Numbered from the stretch's first letter, positions 53,975-64,000 are shown. The stretch is 64,000 nucleotides of DNA from an uncultured Helicobacter sp. (GCA_949299115.1 CASFZH010000001.1:1-64000), one strand, 5' to 3'. The notes: generated by a model not told the origin, from the letters alone. A program made the numbers and translations.

Positions 53975-56338
53975 TTGAAAAGCAAGAAGAAAAAAAATCA
54001 GGCACATGACAATGAGACTTTAAAAAATATATTAGACTTAAACATACAAGAACCCAATAATAAAATAGAAATATTCTTTAATCTGTTATATCTTAAAAGC
54101 CCTACGCATTACATATTATCTGTAAATCCTATCCATATCCTAAAAGAATATAAAGAAAACAATAAAACTTTCAATGTTTATGAATCTTGTGCAATTTTGC
54201 TGGCATGCAATATGCAAAACTTTGAGATTTTTTTCAAACTTCCAAGTTTTTTAAGTCTTTGTGCAATTTTTACACCAAATTTTATGAAATTGCCAACAAA
54301 ATACTATCTTGATTACATACAATGTTTGCAAGCAAGTATTTTGCATTATATTGATGCAAAAGGTATAAAAGCTGTAATCAAACATCTTAAAACTTTACGA
54401 AAAAACGGGATTATTAGATTCCATGATGCAAAATGTATAGAATCAGCAATGCAGGCTGATTCTACCAATGAACCGTTAAAGACAAAACACACGAGTACAC
54501 AAACTATTCATTCATTTGCATATTTTAGCCCCTCTAAAACTCTTTTACGAGAACAACTTGATAATATTATACAATGCAAAAAGATTCTAAAAAAAATACA
54601 ATGGGCAAATAACTTGGTATTTTTATGCGAACATGATTTTACTAAAAATATAGCTATAATAGGTGGCAAACAAACAGGTAAGGCGGCTTTGCTTGCAACA
54701 TTACTCTATGATAATCAAGAAAATACAAAAAATGATAAGAATTTTGAAGCGATAAGTCCAATAATCTATAGCTATGGTAAAGGATTGCCGCAAATCAAAT
54801 ATATCTCCTTTAATGACTTAACATTATTACAAAAATCTCCTATTGCTGAAATTGCAACCACTATAAAAGCATTAACAGAAACTTTCCATAGTGAACTGAA
54901 ACAAGGCAGTGAAAAAATACCATATGAAGACATTTATCATAATTTTTATCCTAACAATAAAATCCATATTGTAGAATCCATTCATATTTTACGTAAATAC
55001 AATATACTAAAATACCTCACAATTATTAATACCCCATCTCTTATTCCCGCAACCTTACGTCATTTGCAAATTTATAATGCAGTTTTGCAAAGCAATATTA
55101 TTTTATATTGTATTAGAATAGAATCTATTACAAATGATTTGCACGAAATAGAAAATGACATTTTGAATCTCGCACATTTAATCATAAAACCACATATTGA
55201 ATTTCTTTACATCATCTACACAAAGATTGATTCTGTTAATTTAACACTTAAAAAAAGACAAAGCTTTTGTAGCAAGTTAAAAAACGCCATAGAACAAAAA
55301 CTCCCACATAATGAGACACAAAAACAAAAATTACTTAAAAAACTCCAATTTCATTTTGTTGCACAAGATATTGCCTATGCTATAAGGAGCAATTCTGCTT
55401 TGCCAATAGAAAGTGGTTTTGATATATTTTCAAGCGGTATTTCAGAGATTGAAAAACAACTTTTTAAAGATATTTTTAATACACCTATTGCTCACCATAA
55501 TATTAAAATATTAGAAATCACTCTCACATTGTGTAAGAAAAATTATATACATTCCAAACGCAGCGAAGATATAGCAATACAAAATCATATTAAAAATCTT
55601 ACACAAGCACAATTTGATTCTCTATCACATAATCTTAACGACTTAAACATACACTTTCAAGAAGCTTTGAAAAAATTACCAGCAAGATATTCATCATTTT
55701 ACACAGCTTTTACAAATTTACGCGATAATTTATACTCTCAATTTATTCAATCTATAAATTATGAAACAAAAAGACGAACAAATTTTAATATCAAACGATT
55801 AAAAACGTCAACGATTGAAAGCCTAATTGTTGGATTACAAGGTTTATCAGATATTTTGCAGGAGCATTTTTTTAATCTCCATGAATTACAACTGATTGCT
55901 GAAATGTTAAAAACAGATTCCAAGAGCGTTTTTTATACATTCGCATTTACCCCAGAGCATGTAAAAATTTTAGAAACAATTTTTACAGAGTTTCAGACTA
56001 TCATTCAAGGGGGTATTTTCGACGACAGCAATACCATTGTTGCACTACATTTATCAAATCGTTTGGATAGTATTTTGCCAAATCATATTAAAAAACATGA
56101 GATACAAGAATCATCAGTAATCCGTCCAATTCAAGAGAGCTTTGATTATTATTTTTCTCTTTTAGAACGCAATATTGATTTACTTTTTACCAAAAAAATT
56201 GAATCTTTTAAAAACTACATTCATGATGTGCAAATTATTTTAGAATCTTTTTTTATACATTACTATCAAGATTCCACAAATTATGAAGACGAGAATTATG
56301 AAATATTGGATATTTTAGAACATAAGGATAATAAATGA
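53975..56338 (+). CDS. Dynamin-like protein 1 of a pair
   Basis: The 787-residue protein has an N-terminal helical region (1-180), then a GTPase-like domain with P-loop G230-G-K-Q-T-G235-K236-A237 where the usual Ser/Thr is Ala, NTPSL in place of DTPG, and YTKIDS (G4 TKxD). Long helices follow, ending in an acidic tail. Two-gene dynamin-like pairs are known in Campylobacter (Cj0411/Cj0412), where they form a hetero-oligomer that bridges membranes. A TTG start with AAGGA is used. It overlaps the second gene by 4 bases. Confidence 0.78.
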   Translation: MKSKKKKNQAHDNETLKNILDLNIQEPNNKIEIFFNLLYLKSPTHYILSVNPIHILKEYKENNKTFNVYESCAILLACNMQNFEIFFKLPSFLSLCAIFTPNFMKLPTKYYLDYIQCLQASILHYIDAKGIKAVIKHLKTLRKNGIIRFHDAKCIESAMQADSTNEPLKTKHTSTQTIHSFAYFSPSKTLLREQLDNIIQCKKILKKIQWANNLVFLCEHDFTKNIAIIGGKQTGKAALLATLLYDNQENTKNDKNFEAISPIIYSYGKGLPQIKYISFNDLTLLQKSPIAEIATTIKALTETFHSELKQGSEKIPYEDIYHNFYPNNKIHIVESIHILRKYNILKYLTIINTPSLIPATLRHLQIYNAVLQSNIILYCIRIESITNDLHEIENDILNLAHLIIKPHIEFLYIIYTKIDSVNLTLKKRQSFCSKLKNAIEQKLPHNETQKQKLLKKLQFHFVAQDIAYAIRSNSALPIESGFDIFSSGISEIEKQLFKDIFNTPIAHHNIKILEITLTLCKKNYIHSKRSEDIAIQNHIKNLTQAQFDSLSHNLNDLNIHFQEALKKLPARYSSFYTAFTNLRDNLYSQFIQSINYETKRRTNFNIKRLKTSTIESLIVGLQGLSDILQEHFFNLHELQLIAEMLKTDSKSVFYTFAFTPEHVKILETIFTEFQTIIQGGIFDDSNTIVALHLSNRLDSILPNHIKKHEIQESSVIRPIQESFDYYFSLLERNIDLLFTKKIESFKNYIHDVQIILESFFIHYYQDSTNYEDENYEILDILEHKDNK

Positions 56339-58350
56339 ATATATTGGAACAATTTATTCGTGAATATAATGAGCTACATTATAATAGTTTCCATAAAGAA
56401 AGCATAAGCAGTGTTTTTAGCGAAATAAGGCAAGTAGAAAAGATTATGACAAATCCGAAATTTTATCCCAACGATGAAATGAAAAGTTTTTACAAAAATC
56501 TACGCGAACGTTATAATGCACCTTTTAAAATTATGCTAATAGGAAAGCATGCTTTAGCAAAAATTATTTTTATCAATGTGTTACTAAAAGATTCTGTTAT
56601 CCCGCTACATAATATGTTGGCTCAAAAAAAAATTATTATTAAATTTTCTCCTTATAACTTTAGTCGAATCCATTATAAAACAAATGCAATAGACACTAAT
56701 TTACACGCATTTGATTGCACACAGGCAAATCTTGAGGAAGTCGAATATTTTGAAATTTTTACAAATGCTGAAATATTACGTAATATTGAAATTATCAAAG
56801 ATTCTGATGAAATTAATAAAAAAACGATTTCTACAACAAAAGAAGCAGATATGTTGCTTTGGATTTTAGAGCTGAAAAGTAAAATAAATTATCATGATAT
56901 TCTTATTAAAATAATGAAAAAAAAGCCAATTATAGCTATTTTAACACATACTAGCAAAATTTTTAATAGCAATGAACTCTTAGAGCAAATTTCAGCTGAA
57001 ACAAATAACCTTAATACACAGTTTGGCATACAACAAATATATGACATTGATTTATGGAATCTTTTTTACGAATACAAGCTTGATGAAAAATTTATGTTTC
57101 ACAAGACCTTTATTGCTCTTGCTAAACAGACTACACAGACAAAAACAAAGACGAATGAAAATGTGTTTACATATATGGAAAATGCAAAGCACAATATAGA
57201 ATCTTTTTATGCACAAAAACACAAATCTCAATTTCACCCCATTACTGCTGCTGATAACACAATGCAACACGATACATTGCAAAATCTCACAGAATCAATC
57301 CATAAAAATTTGCAAAACCTAGAAATAATACGAGGTTCCATGCTTTTAAAAGAAGCTCTTGAAAAAAACAAAATTATAGATTCTCACTATAAATCTCTTT
57401 TTGAGCATTATAGAATCCTTGATGACTCGTATCACAAAGCCAATCTTATTCTTATTGCCAAAACCATTAAATTACACGATGAATACAGATATGAGGTATT
57501 ACATACTATTTCAAAAAGTTTAAAAAAATATCTTGATAGTATTGTAGATAGTATTTTAGATAATGTTGAATCCATTAGAATACGGACACGTCCGAGTATG
57601 CCAAGTTTTTTTGACATACTCACAAATCGTAGAATTGTATACCAAAGCTTTCAAATTAATAATGAAACCGTATTAAAAGAATTAGAAGATTCTCAAAGTC
57701 TTCTAGCAAGAAAATATAAAAGTTTGCTTACAAAAATCAATCGTTTTGATATGTATGTTAACCAAAATGTTGTAGACAATCTAGAATCATTTAGTTTTGT
57801 TATTGAAGAATGGATTAGAAAAGGACATCATCTTGTTTTACAAAAAAAACCATCTTTTATTAGCATTGAACCATATCTTAGTTTAGAAGAATTTAATTTA
57901 AGTGTCCATACACATTTTACAAAAAAACATCACACTATTATACGAGATTTTGTTGATACAATGCAGTCTAATCTATTAGCTTTAAGCATATGGGTACAAG
58001 CAACAAAAAAAGTTTTGTTTGAATGTGTGATTAGCCATCTAGAAAAAAAATTCCAACATGATAAAAATCTTGCAAAGAATTGTAAAGCAAAAGAAATCAA
58101 ACCACTTGACAGAGATTTTTTGATAAATACCATTCTTAATATTTTACCAGAGGAGATTCAAAGACTATTTTGTGAACTACCGAGTACAAAAGGCACTTTA
58201 GATAATATTCCAGCATTATTGCATGCAGAAACAAAAGAAAATGAAAAAATTATTCGCTACCGTATACGTGAAATTATAGATTTACGTCAAAATGTGAAAG
58301 TCGCAACAAAAATATTAGAAAATGCTATTGCTGCTTACGCAAAAACATGA
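56335..58350 (+). CDS. Dynamin-like protein 2 of a pair
   Basis: This 671-residue partner starts inside the stop of the first (ATGA). Its P-loop position reads G70-K-H-A-L-A-K-I, lacking the second Gly and the Ser/Thr. There is no DxxG motif; ILTHTSK could be the G4 remnant. The rest is long helices with VDSILDNVESIR as a possible tip. The degenerate motif suggests a nucleotide-independent partner, as proposed for the second member of such pairs. Confidence 0.75.
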   Translation: MNILEQFIREYNELHYNSFHKESISSVFSEIRQVEKIMTNPKFYPNDEMKSFYKNLRERYNAPFKIMLIGKHALAKIIFINVLLKDSVIPLHNMLAQKKIIIKFSPYNFSRIHYKTNAIDTNLHAFDCTQANLEEVEYFEIFTNAEILRNIEIIKDSDEINKKTISTTKEADMLLWILELKSKINYHDILIKIMKKKPIIAILTHTSKIFNSNELLEQISAETNNLNTQFGIQQIYDIDLWNLFYEYKLDEKFMFHKTFIALAKQTTQTKTKTNENVFTYMENAKHNIESFYAQKHKSQFHPITAADNTMQHDTLQNLTESIHKNLQNLEIIRGSMLLKEALEKNKIIDSHYKSLFEHYRILDDSYHKANLILIAKTIKLHDEYRYEVLHTISKSLKKYLDSIVDSILDNVESIRIRTRPSMPSFFDILTNRRIVYQSFQINNETVLKELEDSQSLLARKYKSLLTKINRFDMYVNQNVVDNLESFSFVIEEWIRKGHHLVLQKKPSFISIEPYLSLEEFNLSVHTHFTKKHHTIIRDFVDTMQSNLLALSIWVQATKKVLFECVISHLEKKFQHDKNLAKNCKAKEIKPLDRDFLINTILNILPEEIQRLFCELPSTKGTLDNIPALLHAETKENEKIIRYRIREIIDLRQNVKVATKILENAIAAYAKT

Positions 58351-58514
58351 AAGACATTATTAATGTAGATATGTGTATTACCACAATATCGTTTATTGTA
58401 TGGCTATTGTATGACTTCTTGTTAACTTTTATTAAAAAAGGTAGTCAAGGTAACTATATTTTAGATACAATAATCATATATTTTATTACTATATTATGAG
58501 CAAAGGAACACTTC

Positions 58515-60134
58515 ATGGATATAAATAAGTATAAAAAAATTGAGAACGCTACTTCCTTTGGTCAAAAAGATGCCATAAAAATTGGCATAGTGTTATTATT
58601 TTTTATTGTAATTTCAGCCATAGCCATTATTAGTAGCCATTCTATTAGTAACTACGTTATATTAATATTTGCTACGGTGGTAGGTGGCTATATGGCACTA
58701 AATATTGGTGCTAATGATGTAGCAAATAATGTTGGTCCTGCGGTTGGTTCTCATGCCATCACACTTGTTGGAGCAATTATTATTGCAGCTATTGCAGAAG
58801 CTCTAGGTGCAATAATAGCAGGAAAAGATGTTGTAGATACTATAAAATCTGGCATTATTTCTCCTCATGCGTTACAAGATTCTAAAACTTTTGTCTATGT
58901 TATGCTTGCTGCATTGACTTCTGGAGCCATATGGCTACATATTGCTACCGCATTAGGAGCCCCTGTTTCTACAACACATTCTCTTGTAGGGGGAGTATTA
59001 GGTGCTGGAATTATGGCAGGGGGTTTTGGCATAGCAAATTGGGGTGTTATGGGCGAAATTGCATTAAGCTGGGTTGTATCACCAGTTCTTGGTGGGCTTA
59101 TCTCTATGACTTTCCTAATTATCATAAAACGTTCCATTACATATCAAAATGACAAACGAAGTGCTGCAAAAAAAGTTGTACCTATTCTTATTTTTATAAT
59201 GACTTGGTGTTTTAGTGTCTATCTTGTTCAAAAAACAAATCTTTTTCCTATTAGTCTTGGTGTAGGCACATTAATTGGTTTAATAATCGCCATAATTATT
59301 TATTTTATATCAAGACCGCTTATTATTAAAAAAGCAGAAACTCTCTCCAACACAAAAGAAGGCATAAATGAGCTTTTTACAGTCCCTCTTATATTCTCTG
59401 CTGCACTTTTAAGCTTTGCACATGGTGCCAATGATGTAGCAAATGCCATTGGTCCTTTAGCAGGAATATACGATGCTATATCACAAGCCAATAATGAGAT
59501 AGGCGGCAAAGCAAACGTTCCTTTTTGGATTATGCTTATTGGGGGACTCGGAATCTCTTTAGGATTAGCACTTTATGGACCAAGACTTATTCGCACAGTT
59601 GGCAGTGAGATTACAGAATTAGATAAAATGCGTGCATTTTGTGTGGCACTTTCAGCAGCCATTACTGTGCTTATTGCCTCACAATTAGGACTACCTGTAA
59701 GCTCGACGCATATTGCTATTGGGGCAATTTTTGGTGTTGGGTTTTTGCGTGAATATCTCAAAAAACGATACCTCGATATGCAACAGGCTATTGTTGAAGC
59801 ACATAAAGGTAGAGATGAAGAGATGGTGGAAAGATTTTTGAACAAATTTCATAGAGCTAATATACATAAAAAGAAAGAAATGTTGCAATCTCTTAAAAAT
59901 ATTGCCCCAAAATCTGATAAAAAATCCAATATCAACATAAAAACAAAAAATACGGAATTGCCAATGTTAAGAAAAAAAGAAGTAAAATCACTTAAAAAAG
60001 CATATAAACAAGAATTGGTAAGACGTAGTGCAATCAATCGTATTATTGCTTCATGGCTCGTAACTGTGCCTTTATCTGTTGTATTTGGAGCTATATCTTA
60101 TTATTTAATTGCAAAAATTGGTATTGTGATTTAA
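58515..60134 (+). CDS. pit: PiT-family inorganic phosphate transporter
   Basis: This low-affinity phosphate/metal-phosphate symporter has 539 residues. Two inverted repeats carry the PiT signatures: NIGANDVANNVGPAVGS and FAHGANDVANAIGPLAG, plus GAPVSTTHSLVGGVLGAG and LPVSSTHIAIGAIFG. A cytoplasmic basic insert lies near residues 430-510. It reads alone. Confidence 0.93.
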   Translation: MDINKYKKIENATSFGQKDAIKIGIVLLFFIVISAIAIISSHSISNYVILIFATVVGGYMALNIGANDVANNVGPAVGSHAITLVGAIIIAAIAEALGAIIAGKDVVDTIKSGIISPHALQDSKTFVYVMLAALTSGAIWLHIATALGAPVSTTHSLVGGVLGAGIMAGGFGIANWGVMGEIALSWVVSPVLGGLISMTFLIIIKRSITYQNDKRSAAKKVVPILIFIMTWCFSVYLVQKTNLFPISLGVGTLIGLIIAIIIYFISRPLIIKKAETLSNTKEGINELFTVPLIFSAALLSFAHGANDVANAIGPLAGIYDAISQANNEIGGKANVPFWIMLIGGLGISLGLALYGPRLIRTVGSEITELDKMRAFCVALSAAITVLIASQLGLPVSSTHIAIGAIFGVGFLREYLKKRYLDMQQAIVEAHKGRDEEMVERFLNKFHRANIHKKKEMLQSLKNIAPKSDKKSNINIKTKNTELPMLRKKEVKSLKKAYKQELVRRSAINRIIASWLVTVPLSVVFGAISYYLIAKIGIVI

Positions 60135-60205
60135 ATACCAAACACAATACGATAAATAGAATATTAGACAATGAAAAAATGACATCGTAATACTAATTTT
60201 AAAGA

Positions 60206-60235
60206 GCTATTACAACATTTTAATATTGTAATAGC
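60206..60235. terminator. Hairpin after the PiT gene
   Basis: GCTATTACAA (60206-60215) pairs exactly with 60226-60235, loop 10 bases, about 70 bases after the stop codon. A T run is missing, so it is at best a weak terminator. Confidence 0.5.
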
Positions 60236-60711
60236 AACACAATTCTACTCCATGCAGCAAAACTTTACACAGTAAACAGAATCACTAGAGAAACTTGATT
60301 ACATATTTTTGTATATCATAAATAAAAACACTATCTATTTTTTATGGCTTTATATCATACTCTCACATAAACAGAGATTCTAAAGCGAATAAAACAAGAA
60401 ATACGTGATATAAAAAGCAAACATACTCTATAATTATGCCTTTATGGTTATAATTTGCAAGATATTACCATAATGTCATCATATTTGAGCAAGACATCAT
60501 AGATTAAGATTCACATTACAATCTTTCAAGATTATAATAGCATTGTGAAACTTTTACTATTACAAGTACAAGTTTTTTATAATATCAGAATGTTTGAATC
60601 GCATATTCTCAACAAAATTTCAGCTAATGTATTATATGATTATAAAATTTATATTTTTAAGAATCAAAGAGTTCTACAAATGTATTCTTTATCTCTTGTG
60701 AAGGAAGTAGT
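60236..60711. other. Intergenic stretch
   Basis: AT-rich; no gene, RNA or repeat was recognised between the PiT hairpin and the SUFU gene. Confidence 0.5.
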
Positions 60712-61389
60712 ATGAATTTAGATGAATATAAACACAAAGCACAGACAAATGAAGATTGGACACCGGGTTGGGAAGCCATTGAGCATGCCTTTAACATCAT
60801 TTATCCCAATCAAAAACCAAAGCATTATGCTACCAATCTTAGCACACGTGCAAATTTAGGTGGAGACCAATATCTTGACGGATATAGCATTTATACTTCT
60901 GAACACGGTTATCAACATATCGTTACATTTGGTATGAGCGAACTCTATGTTAATGAAGAATCTTTTGGTGGGAAATGGAGTGGTTGGGGTTATGAAATGA
61001 CATGCAAAATACTAGCACAAAACCCTCAAGATTGTCTCTGGATTCTTAACACTTTAGCAAATATTGCCTTTTTTACCAATACACAGAATAATTTTTTGGA
61101 GAATCTGCAGTTTATCGCAGGAGATGGTAAATCGCTTGATAGAACGACAGAATCTGCTATCACATCTTTAATAATAACACATGATACAGAAATAGCAAGT
61201 GTGGATACACCACATGGAAGACTTGACTTTTTGCAATTAGTTGGCATTACTCAAAAAGAACTTGAATGGATTATGCAATATGAAGATACAGAAGAAAGTA
61301 AGAAAAAAATTCAAGAACTAATTTATCGCATGCAAGATGATAACCCATATCTAGTAACAGATATGCAAAGGACACAAAATTATGTATAA
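60712..61389 (+). CDS. SUFU-domain protein, possible immunity protein
   Basis: The 225-residue protein shows the bacterial Suppressor-of-Fused pattern: DWTPGWEAIEHAF at the start, QHIVTFGMSELY, SGWGYEMTCKIL and LDFLQLVGITQKELEW. In bacteria this fold occurs as immunity proteins of polymorphic toxin systems and as stand-alone genes. No toxin gene is adjacent, so a defensive role is only inferred. A GAAGG site precedes the ATG. Confidence 0.85.
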   Translation: MNLDEYKHKAQTNEDWTPGWEAIEHAFNIIYPNQKPKHYATNLSTRANLGGDQYLDGYSIYTSEHGYQHIVTFGMSELYVNEESFGGKWSGWGYEMTCKILAQNPQDCLWILNTLANIAFFTNTQNNFLENLQFIAGDGKSLDRTTESAITSLIITHDTEIASVDTPHGRLDFLQLVGITQKELEWIMQYEDTEESKKKIQELIYRMQDDNPYLVTDMQRTQNYV

Positions 61390-61527
61390 ATCATATTAAG
61401 TCTATGCCCCAAACCCACATATCATTGGTTATCAAAATCAAACTATTGATGAAAGCTATTTAGTGGCTAAAAATATGTATCGAATTATAATTTTATGATA
61501 CAATTTTAAACAATTTCATTTTTTGGA

Positions 61528-62790
61528 ATGTATAAAATGGTTTGTATACAAAAAATATACATAAAATTATTTGTGTTACTCTATTGTATTCCTCTCTATG
61601 CAATCGATTTGCAAGAGGTTATCAAAATGGCTTTAAACAATAATTATCAACTTGAAAACAAAAAATATCTTATAGAATCGAGCAAATACAATACGAAAAG
61701 TCAGCACACACTTTTTATGCCAAGTGTAACTTTTGGATACACATTTAATCATCGTGCTCCACAAAATAGGGCTTCCTATTCTTCCAATACTCTTAATATT
61801 TCTGGTCAAATGAATCTCTTCAATGGTATGCAAGATTTTTATACATACAAAAAATCAAAAACAAATATAAAAATACAAGAAAATAATTTAGATTCTAATC
61901 GTAATGATATTGTGTTAAACACAAAACTTACTTACATTAAAATTTTAGAAAATAAAGAATCACTCAAAATCGCAAAAGATTCCATCAAATTATTGGAATT
62001 ACAACTTGCCCAAGCCACACAATTTTATGTGCACGGTATTAGTGATAAAAGTGCAGTATTAAGTGTTGAAGTAAATCTTGCAAATGCTAAAATAGAGCTT
62101 ACAAGGGTACAAGTAGATTTATATTATAATCTTGATATTTTACAAAAGTTAAGTGGTTTACTTCTCAATGCAGAATCTTTAGAAGAAATTGAAGTACAAG
62201 AAAATATTAGTTACGAAAAAGATAATTTATTGGAGATAATTTATGCAAATAATCCGCAAATGCGGGCTATTCGATTATCTATGGAACAAAATAGATTTGA
62301 TAAAAAAATAGCAGAGGGGAAATATTATCCACAGCTAGACATTAATGCAGCAAAATATTGGTATCTTACGGGAGCAAATACTTCTCTTGTAAATTTTGGA
62401 TTACAATCGCAAGTCAGAGTCGATGCCACTTGGAATCTTTTTAATAGTTATGCTGCCTTTTTTACAATACAAAGTGCACGGGCAAATACTCTAGCTCTTA
62501 ATGCACAAATTTTAGATTTGCGTAAAGATATTGCAACAGAGCTTTCGAATTTACTCAATAGTCTTAATGTTGCTAAAGAACAATTAAATCTTGCAAAAGT
62601 CGCTCTTACACAAGCTGAAGAAAATTACCGTATTGTAAGCAATCGATACCAACAAAATATTGCTAATTATATTGAGCTTTTAAATGCAGAGCTCCTACTT
62701 ACGAATGCAAAAAGTTCGCTAGTAACTGCAAGATATGAAATTGCTATGAATATTGCAAGAATCGAACATTTACAAAATCATCAATTCTGA
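61528..62790 (+). CDS. TolC-family outer-membrane efflux protein
   Basis: The 420-residue outer-membrane channel has a signal peptide (cleavage near LYAID, about residue 26) and two OEP repeats of long helices and short strands (LQEVIKMALNNN, SLKIAKDSIKLLELQL; and RANTLALNAQILDLRK, AEENYRIVSNRYQ). It connects with an inner-membrane pump and a periplasmic adaptor in trans; none is next to it. Start at 61528 or 61537. Confidence 0.9.
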   Translation: MYKMVCIQKIYIKLFVLLYCIPLYAIDLQEVIKMALNNNYQLENKKYLIESSKYNTKSQHTLFMPSVTFGYTFNHRAPQNRASYSSNTLNISGQMNLFNGMQDFYTYKKSKTNIKIQENNLDSNRNDIVLNTKLTYIKILENKESLKIAKDSIKLLELQLAQATQFYVHGISDKSAVLSVEVNLANAKIELTRVQVDLYYNLDILQKLSGLLLNAESLEEIEVQENISYEKDNLLEIIYANNPQMRAIRLSMEQNRFDKKIAEGKYYPQLDINAAKYWYLTGANTSLVNFGLQSQVRVDATWNLFNSYAAFFTIQSARANTLALNAQILDLRKDIATELSNLLNSLNVAKEQLNLAKVALTQAEENYRIVSNRYQQNIANYIELLNAELLLTNAKSSLVTARYEIAMNIARIEHLQNHQF

Positions 62791-62816
62791 AGTATCATAT
62801 TATAAAAGGAATAATT

Positions 62817-63356
62817 TTGGATATAAAAACAAAAGCTATTTGGATTTATGTAATGCTATATTGCGGCATTGTTATTATTGTTTATGGAATCTGGTCTTAT
62901 GATGTCGAATTATATGGAGATATTTTTCAGTTCTTACCTTTATATTTTGGTATTTTTATGTTATATAAAAGGGATTATAAAAATATTATTCTACTACTCA
63001 TTGTTGCTTGCATAACATTAGGCTTGACTTTTCTTATTAAACATATCTTTACATTAATAGCCTTGCATTATGGTGAAGAGTATGCCTATATAGCAAAGCG
63101 TCCCACAGAATCACGATATAATGCCTTTCCAAGCGGGCATACAACATCGGCATTCATTGCACTTGGCTTTATGGTGCATTTTTATGCAAAAAGATGGGTT
63201 TTTCCATGTTTGTTTCTAGCTGTTTTAGTCGCATTTTCACGCGTTATAACCTTATGGCATACCCCATTACAAGTCTGTGCGGGTGCTATTAATGGTTTTA
63301 GTGTGAGCTTTTTACTAACATTATGGCTCAAAAATATACATTTTCTTAAGAAATAG
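62817..63356 (+). CDS. PAP2-family membrane phosphatase
   Basis: The 179-residue protein has about five transmembrane helices and the three PAP2 motifs: K...RP near AKRPTESRYN, PSGHTTSAF and SRVITLWHTPLQV. It may act on lipid phosphates such as phosphatidylglycerol-P, undecaprenyl diphosphate or lipid A. A TTG start with an AAAGGA site is used. Confidence 0.88.
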   Translation: MDIKTKAIWIYVMLYCGIVIIVYGIWSYDVELYGDIFQFLPLYFGIFMLYKRDYKNIILLLIVACITLGLTFLIKHIFTLIALHYGEEYAYIAKRPTESRYNAFPSGHTTSAFIALGFMVHFYAKRWVFPCLFLAVLVAFSRVITLWHTPLQVCAGAINGFSVSFLLTLWLKNIHFLKK

Positions 63357-63401
63357 TAATTTCTTGTTTTTTATGTGGATATTGTAACTGCTATTATAGA
63401 A

Positions 63402-64000
63402 TTACGATTTATAGTGTTGTTGCCACCATAAGATTGAGTATGCAAGTGATATAGTTTTTGGACAATTTGTATCATCTAAAAATTCATGTATCAAATTTCT
63501 GGGTACAAAGACAAGTTCAATATGTTCTTGCTCTGCTTCATTTCCTCCGCCTTTACTTTTCTTATCATCTTGTGTAACTTCTGCATAAAACAGATTCTGA
63601 TACGCTCCATTCATACCAACATTACTATAAAATTGTTGTATCTTTATAAGTCTATCAGATGTAACATGATAGCCACATTCTTCTTCAATTTCTTCTATAA
63701 CGATGGTCTCTAAACTTTTATCTTTATCACATAGTCCAGCACAAAGCTCATACATATATCCATGCTTTGGATTTTTTAAAAACACACTGATTCGAAATTG
63801 TCTCACAAAAATAAACCCATCTTTTTGCCTATCATAAAGCAAAATAGAAACACTATTATGAGATTTGATAATCTCCCAACGTTTTTTTTGTCCCTTTTCT
63901 TGAAAGGTAATTTCTCGTAAATGTATATAACGTGAATCTTGTAATGGTGCATCATTGAGAATCTGCGGATATTCCTCAAGAGGTAAAGCCACATCTTTTC
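63402..64000 (-). CDS. NUDIX hydrolase, UDP-sugar/ADP-ribose pyrophosphatase-like (5' end at window edge)
   Basis: The ~196 residues include FVRQFRISVF and YELCAGLCDKDKSLETIV with EEIEEECGYH, the Nudix box in the long form typical of NUDT14-like UDP-sugar pyrophosphatases. A GTG at 63992 could be the start, but the frame is open to the window edge, so the true start may lie outside. It is convergent with the PAP2 gene. Confidence 0.85.
   Translation of the reverse strand, partial: KDVALPLEEYPQILNDAPLQDSRYIHLREITFQEKGQKKRWEIIKSHNSVSILLYDRQKDGFIFVRQFRISVFLKNPKHGYMYELCAGLCDKDKSLETIVIEEIEEECGYHVTSDRLIKIQQFYSNVGMNGAYQNLFYAEVTQDDKKSKGGGNEAEQEHIELVFVPRNLIHEFLDDTNCPKTISLAYSILWWQQHYKS

Noticed and set aside
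1-64000. CRISPR arrays, rRNA genes or intact insertion sequences
   Set aside because: I saw no regularly spaced repeats, no rRNA conserved blocks and no transposase frames. The palindromic clusters are irregularly spaced and differ in orientation.

Overview
The window reads as a chromosomal segment of an AT-rich epsilonproteobacterium, most likely a non-pylori (enterohepatic-type) Helicobacter. The support is a Helicobacter-style FlgE paralogue behind a sigma-54 promoter, a Pfr-type ferritin, DcuA/AspA, a ComM-like ATPase, a Campylobacter/Helicobacter-type dynamin-like pair, a GT42 sialyltransferase and poly-G/C contingency genes. Species was not determined. All assignments come from reading the sequence and translations; no database search was run.

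Layout. Positions 1-2,900 hold the start of a DNA N6-methylase, a FlgE-family hook protein and ferritin. Positions 3,009-5,923 are a decaying phage/plasmid-like islet with a tail-like protein, an SSB and several tiny genes, three of them broken. Positions 6,331-10,775 hold LysA, a small membrane protein, a GH25 lysozyme-like protein and ComM. Positions 10,776-13,337 are gene-poor, with a dispersed palindromic repeat cluster, one secreted CxxC protein and short coding remnants.

Positions 13,338-22,400 are the most remarkable part: a minus-strand surface-glycan island. In transcription order it has a GT42 sialyltransferase, a 41-codon scar of a second NeuB, a CBS plus type II phosphomannose-isomerase-like cupin, a short NeuB-family synthase, a CMP-acylneuraminate synthetase fused to a KdsC-like phosphatase, and then five genes with long G/C tracts (three zinc-ribbon methyltransferases, a pyruvyltransferase-family protein and a degraded fourth methyltransferase-like gene). 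The enzyme set fits mannose-6-P to KDN-9-P to KDN to CMP-KDN followed by transfer. This is an inference; no NeuC-type epimerase or aminotransferase is present in the island. At least four of the five tract genes are out of frame as sequenced, so the island looks like a combinatorial phase-variation locus.

A tRNA-Met at 22,559 borders the island, followed by a second repeat cluster and a TonB-dependent receptor. Positions 26,017-36,276 alternate housekeeping genes (ispH, DEAD-box helicase, hydrolase, greA, LysE exporter) with long non-coding stretches and gene remnants. Positions 36,585-39,115 carry a two-gene module of unknown function: a long coiled-coil protein ending in a J-domain, and a vWA protein with a MIDAS motif.

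The rest is mostly core: coaE, ung, a lipoprotein, an MFS transporter, a Sel1 protein, aroQ, pepD, a cardiolipin-synthase-like protein, two lipoproteins, aspA and a Dcu carrier with a large coiled-coil insertion, a DUF5718-like protein, a dynamin-like pair with degenerate GTPase motifs, a PiT phosphate transporter, a SUFU-domain protein, a TolC-family protein, a PAP2 phosphatase and a NUDIX hydrolase cut by the window end.
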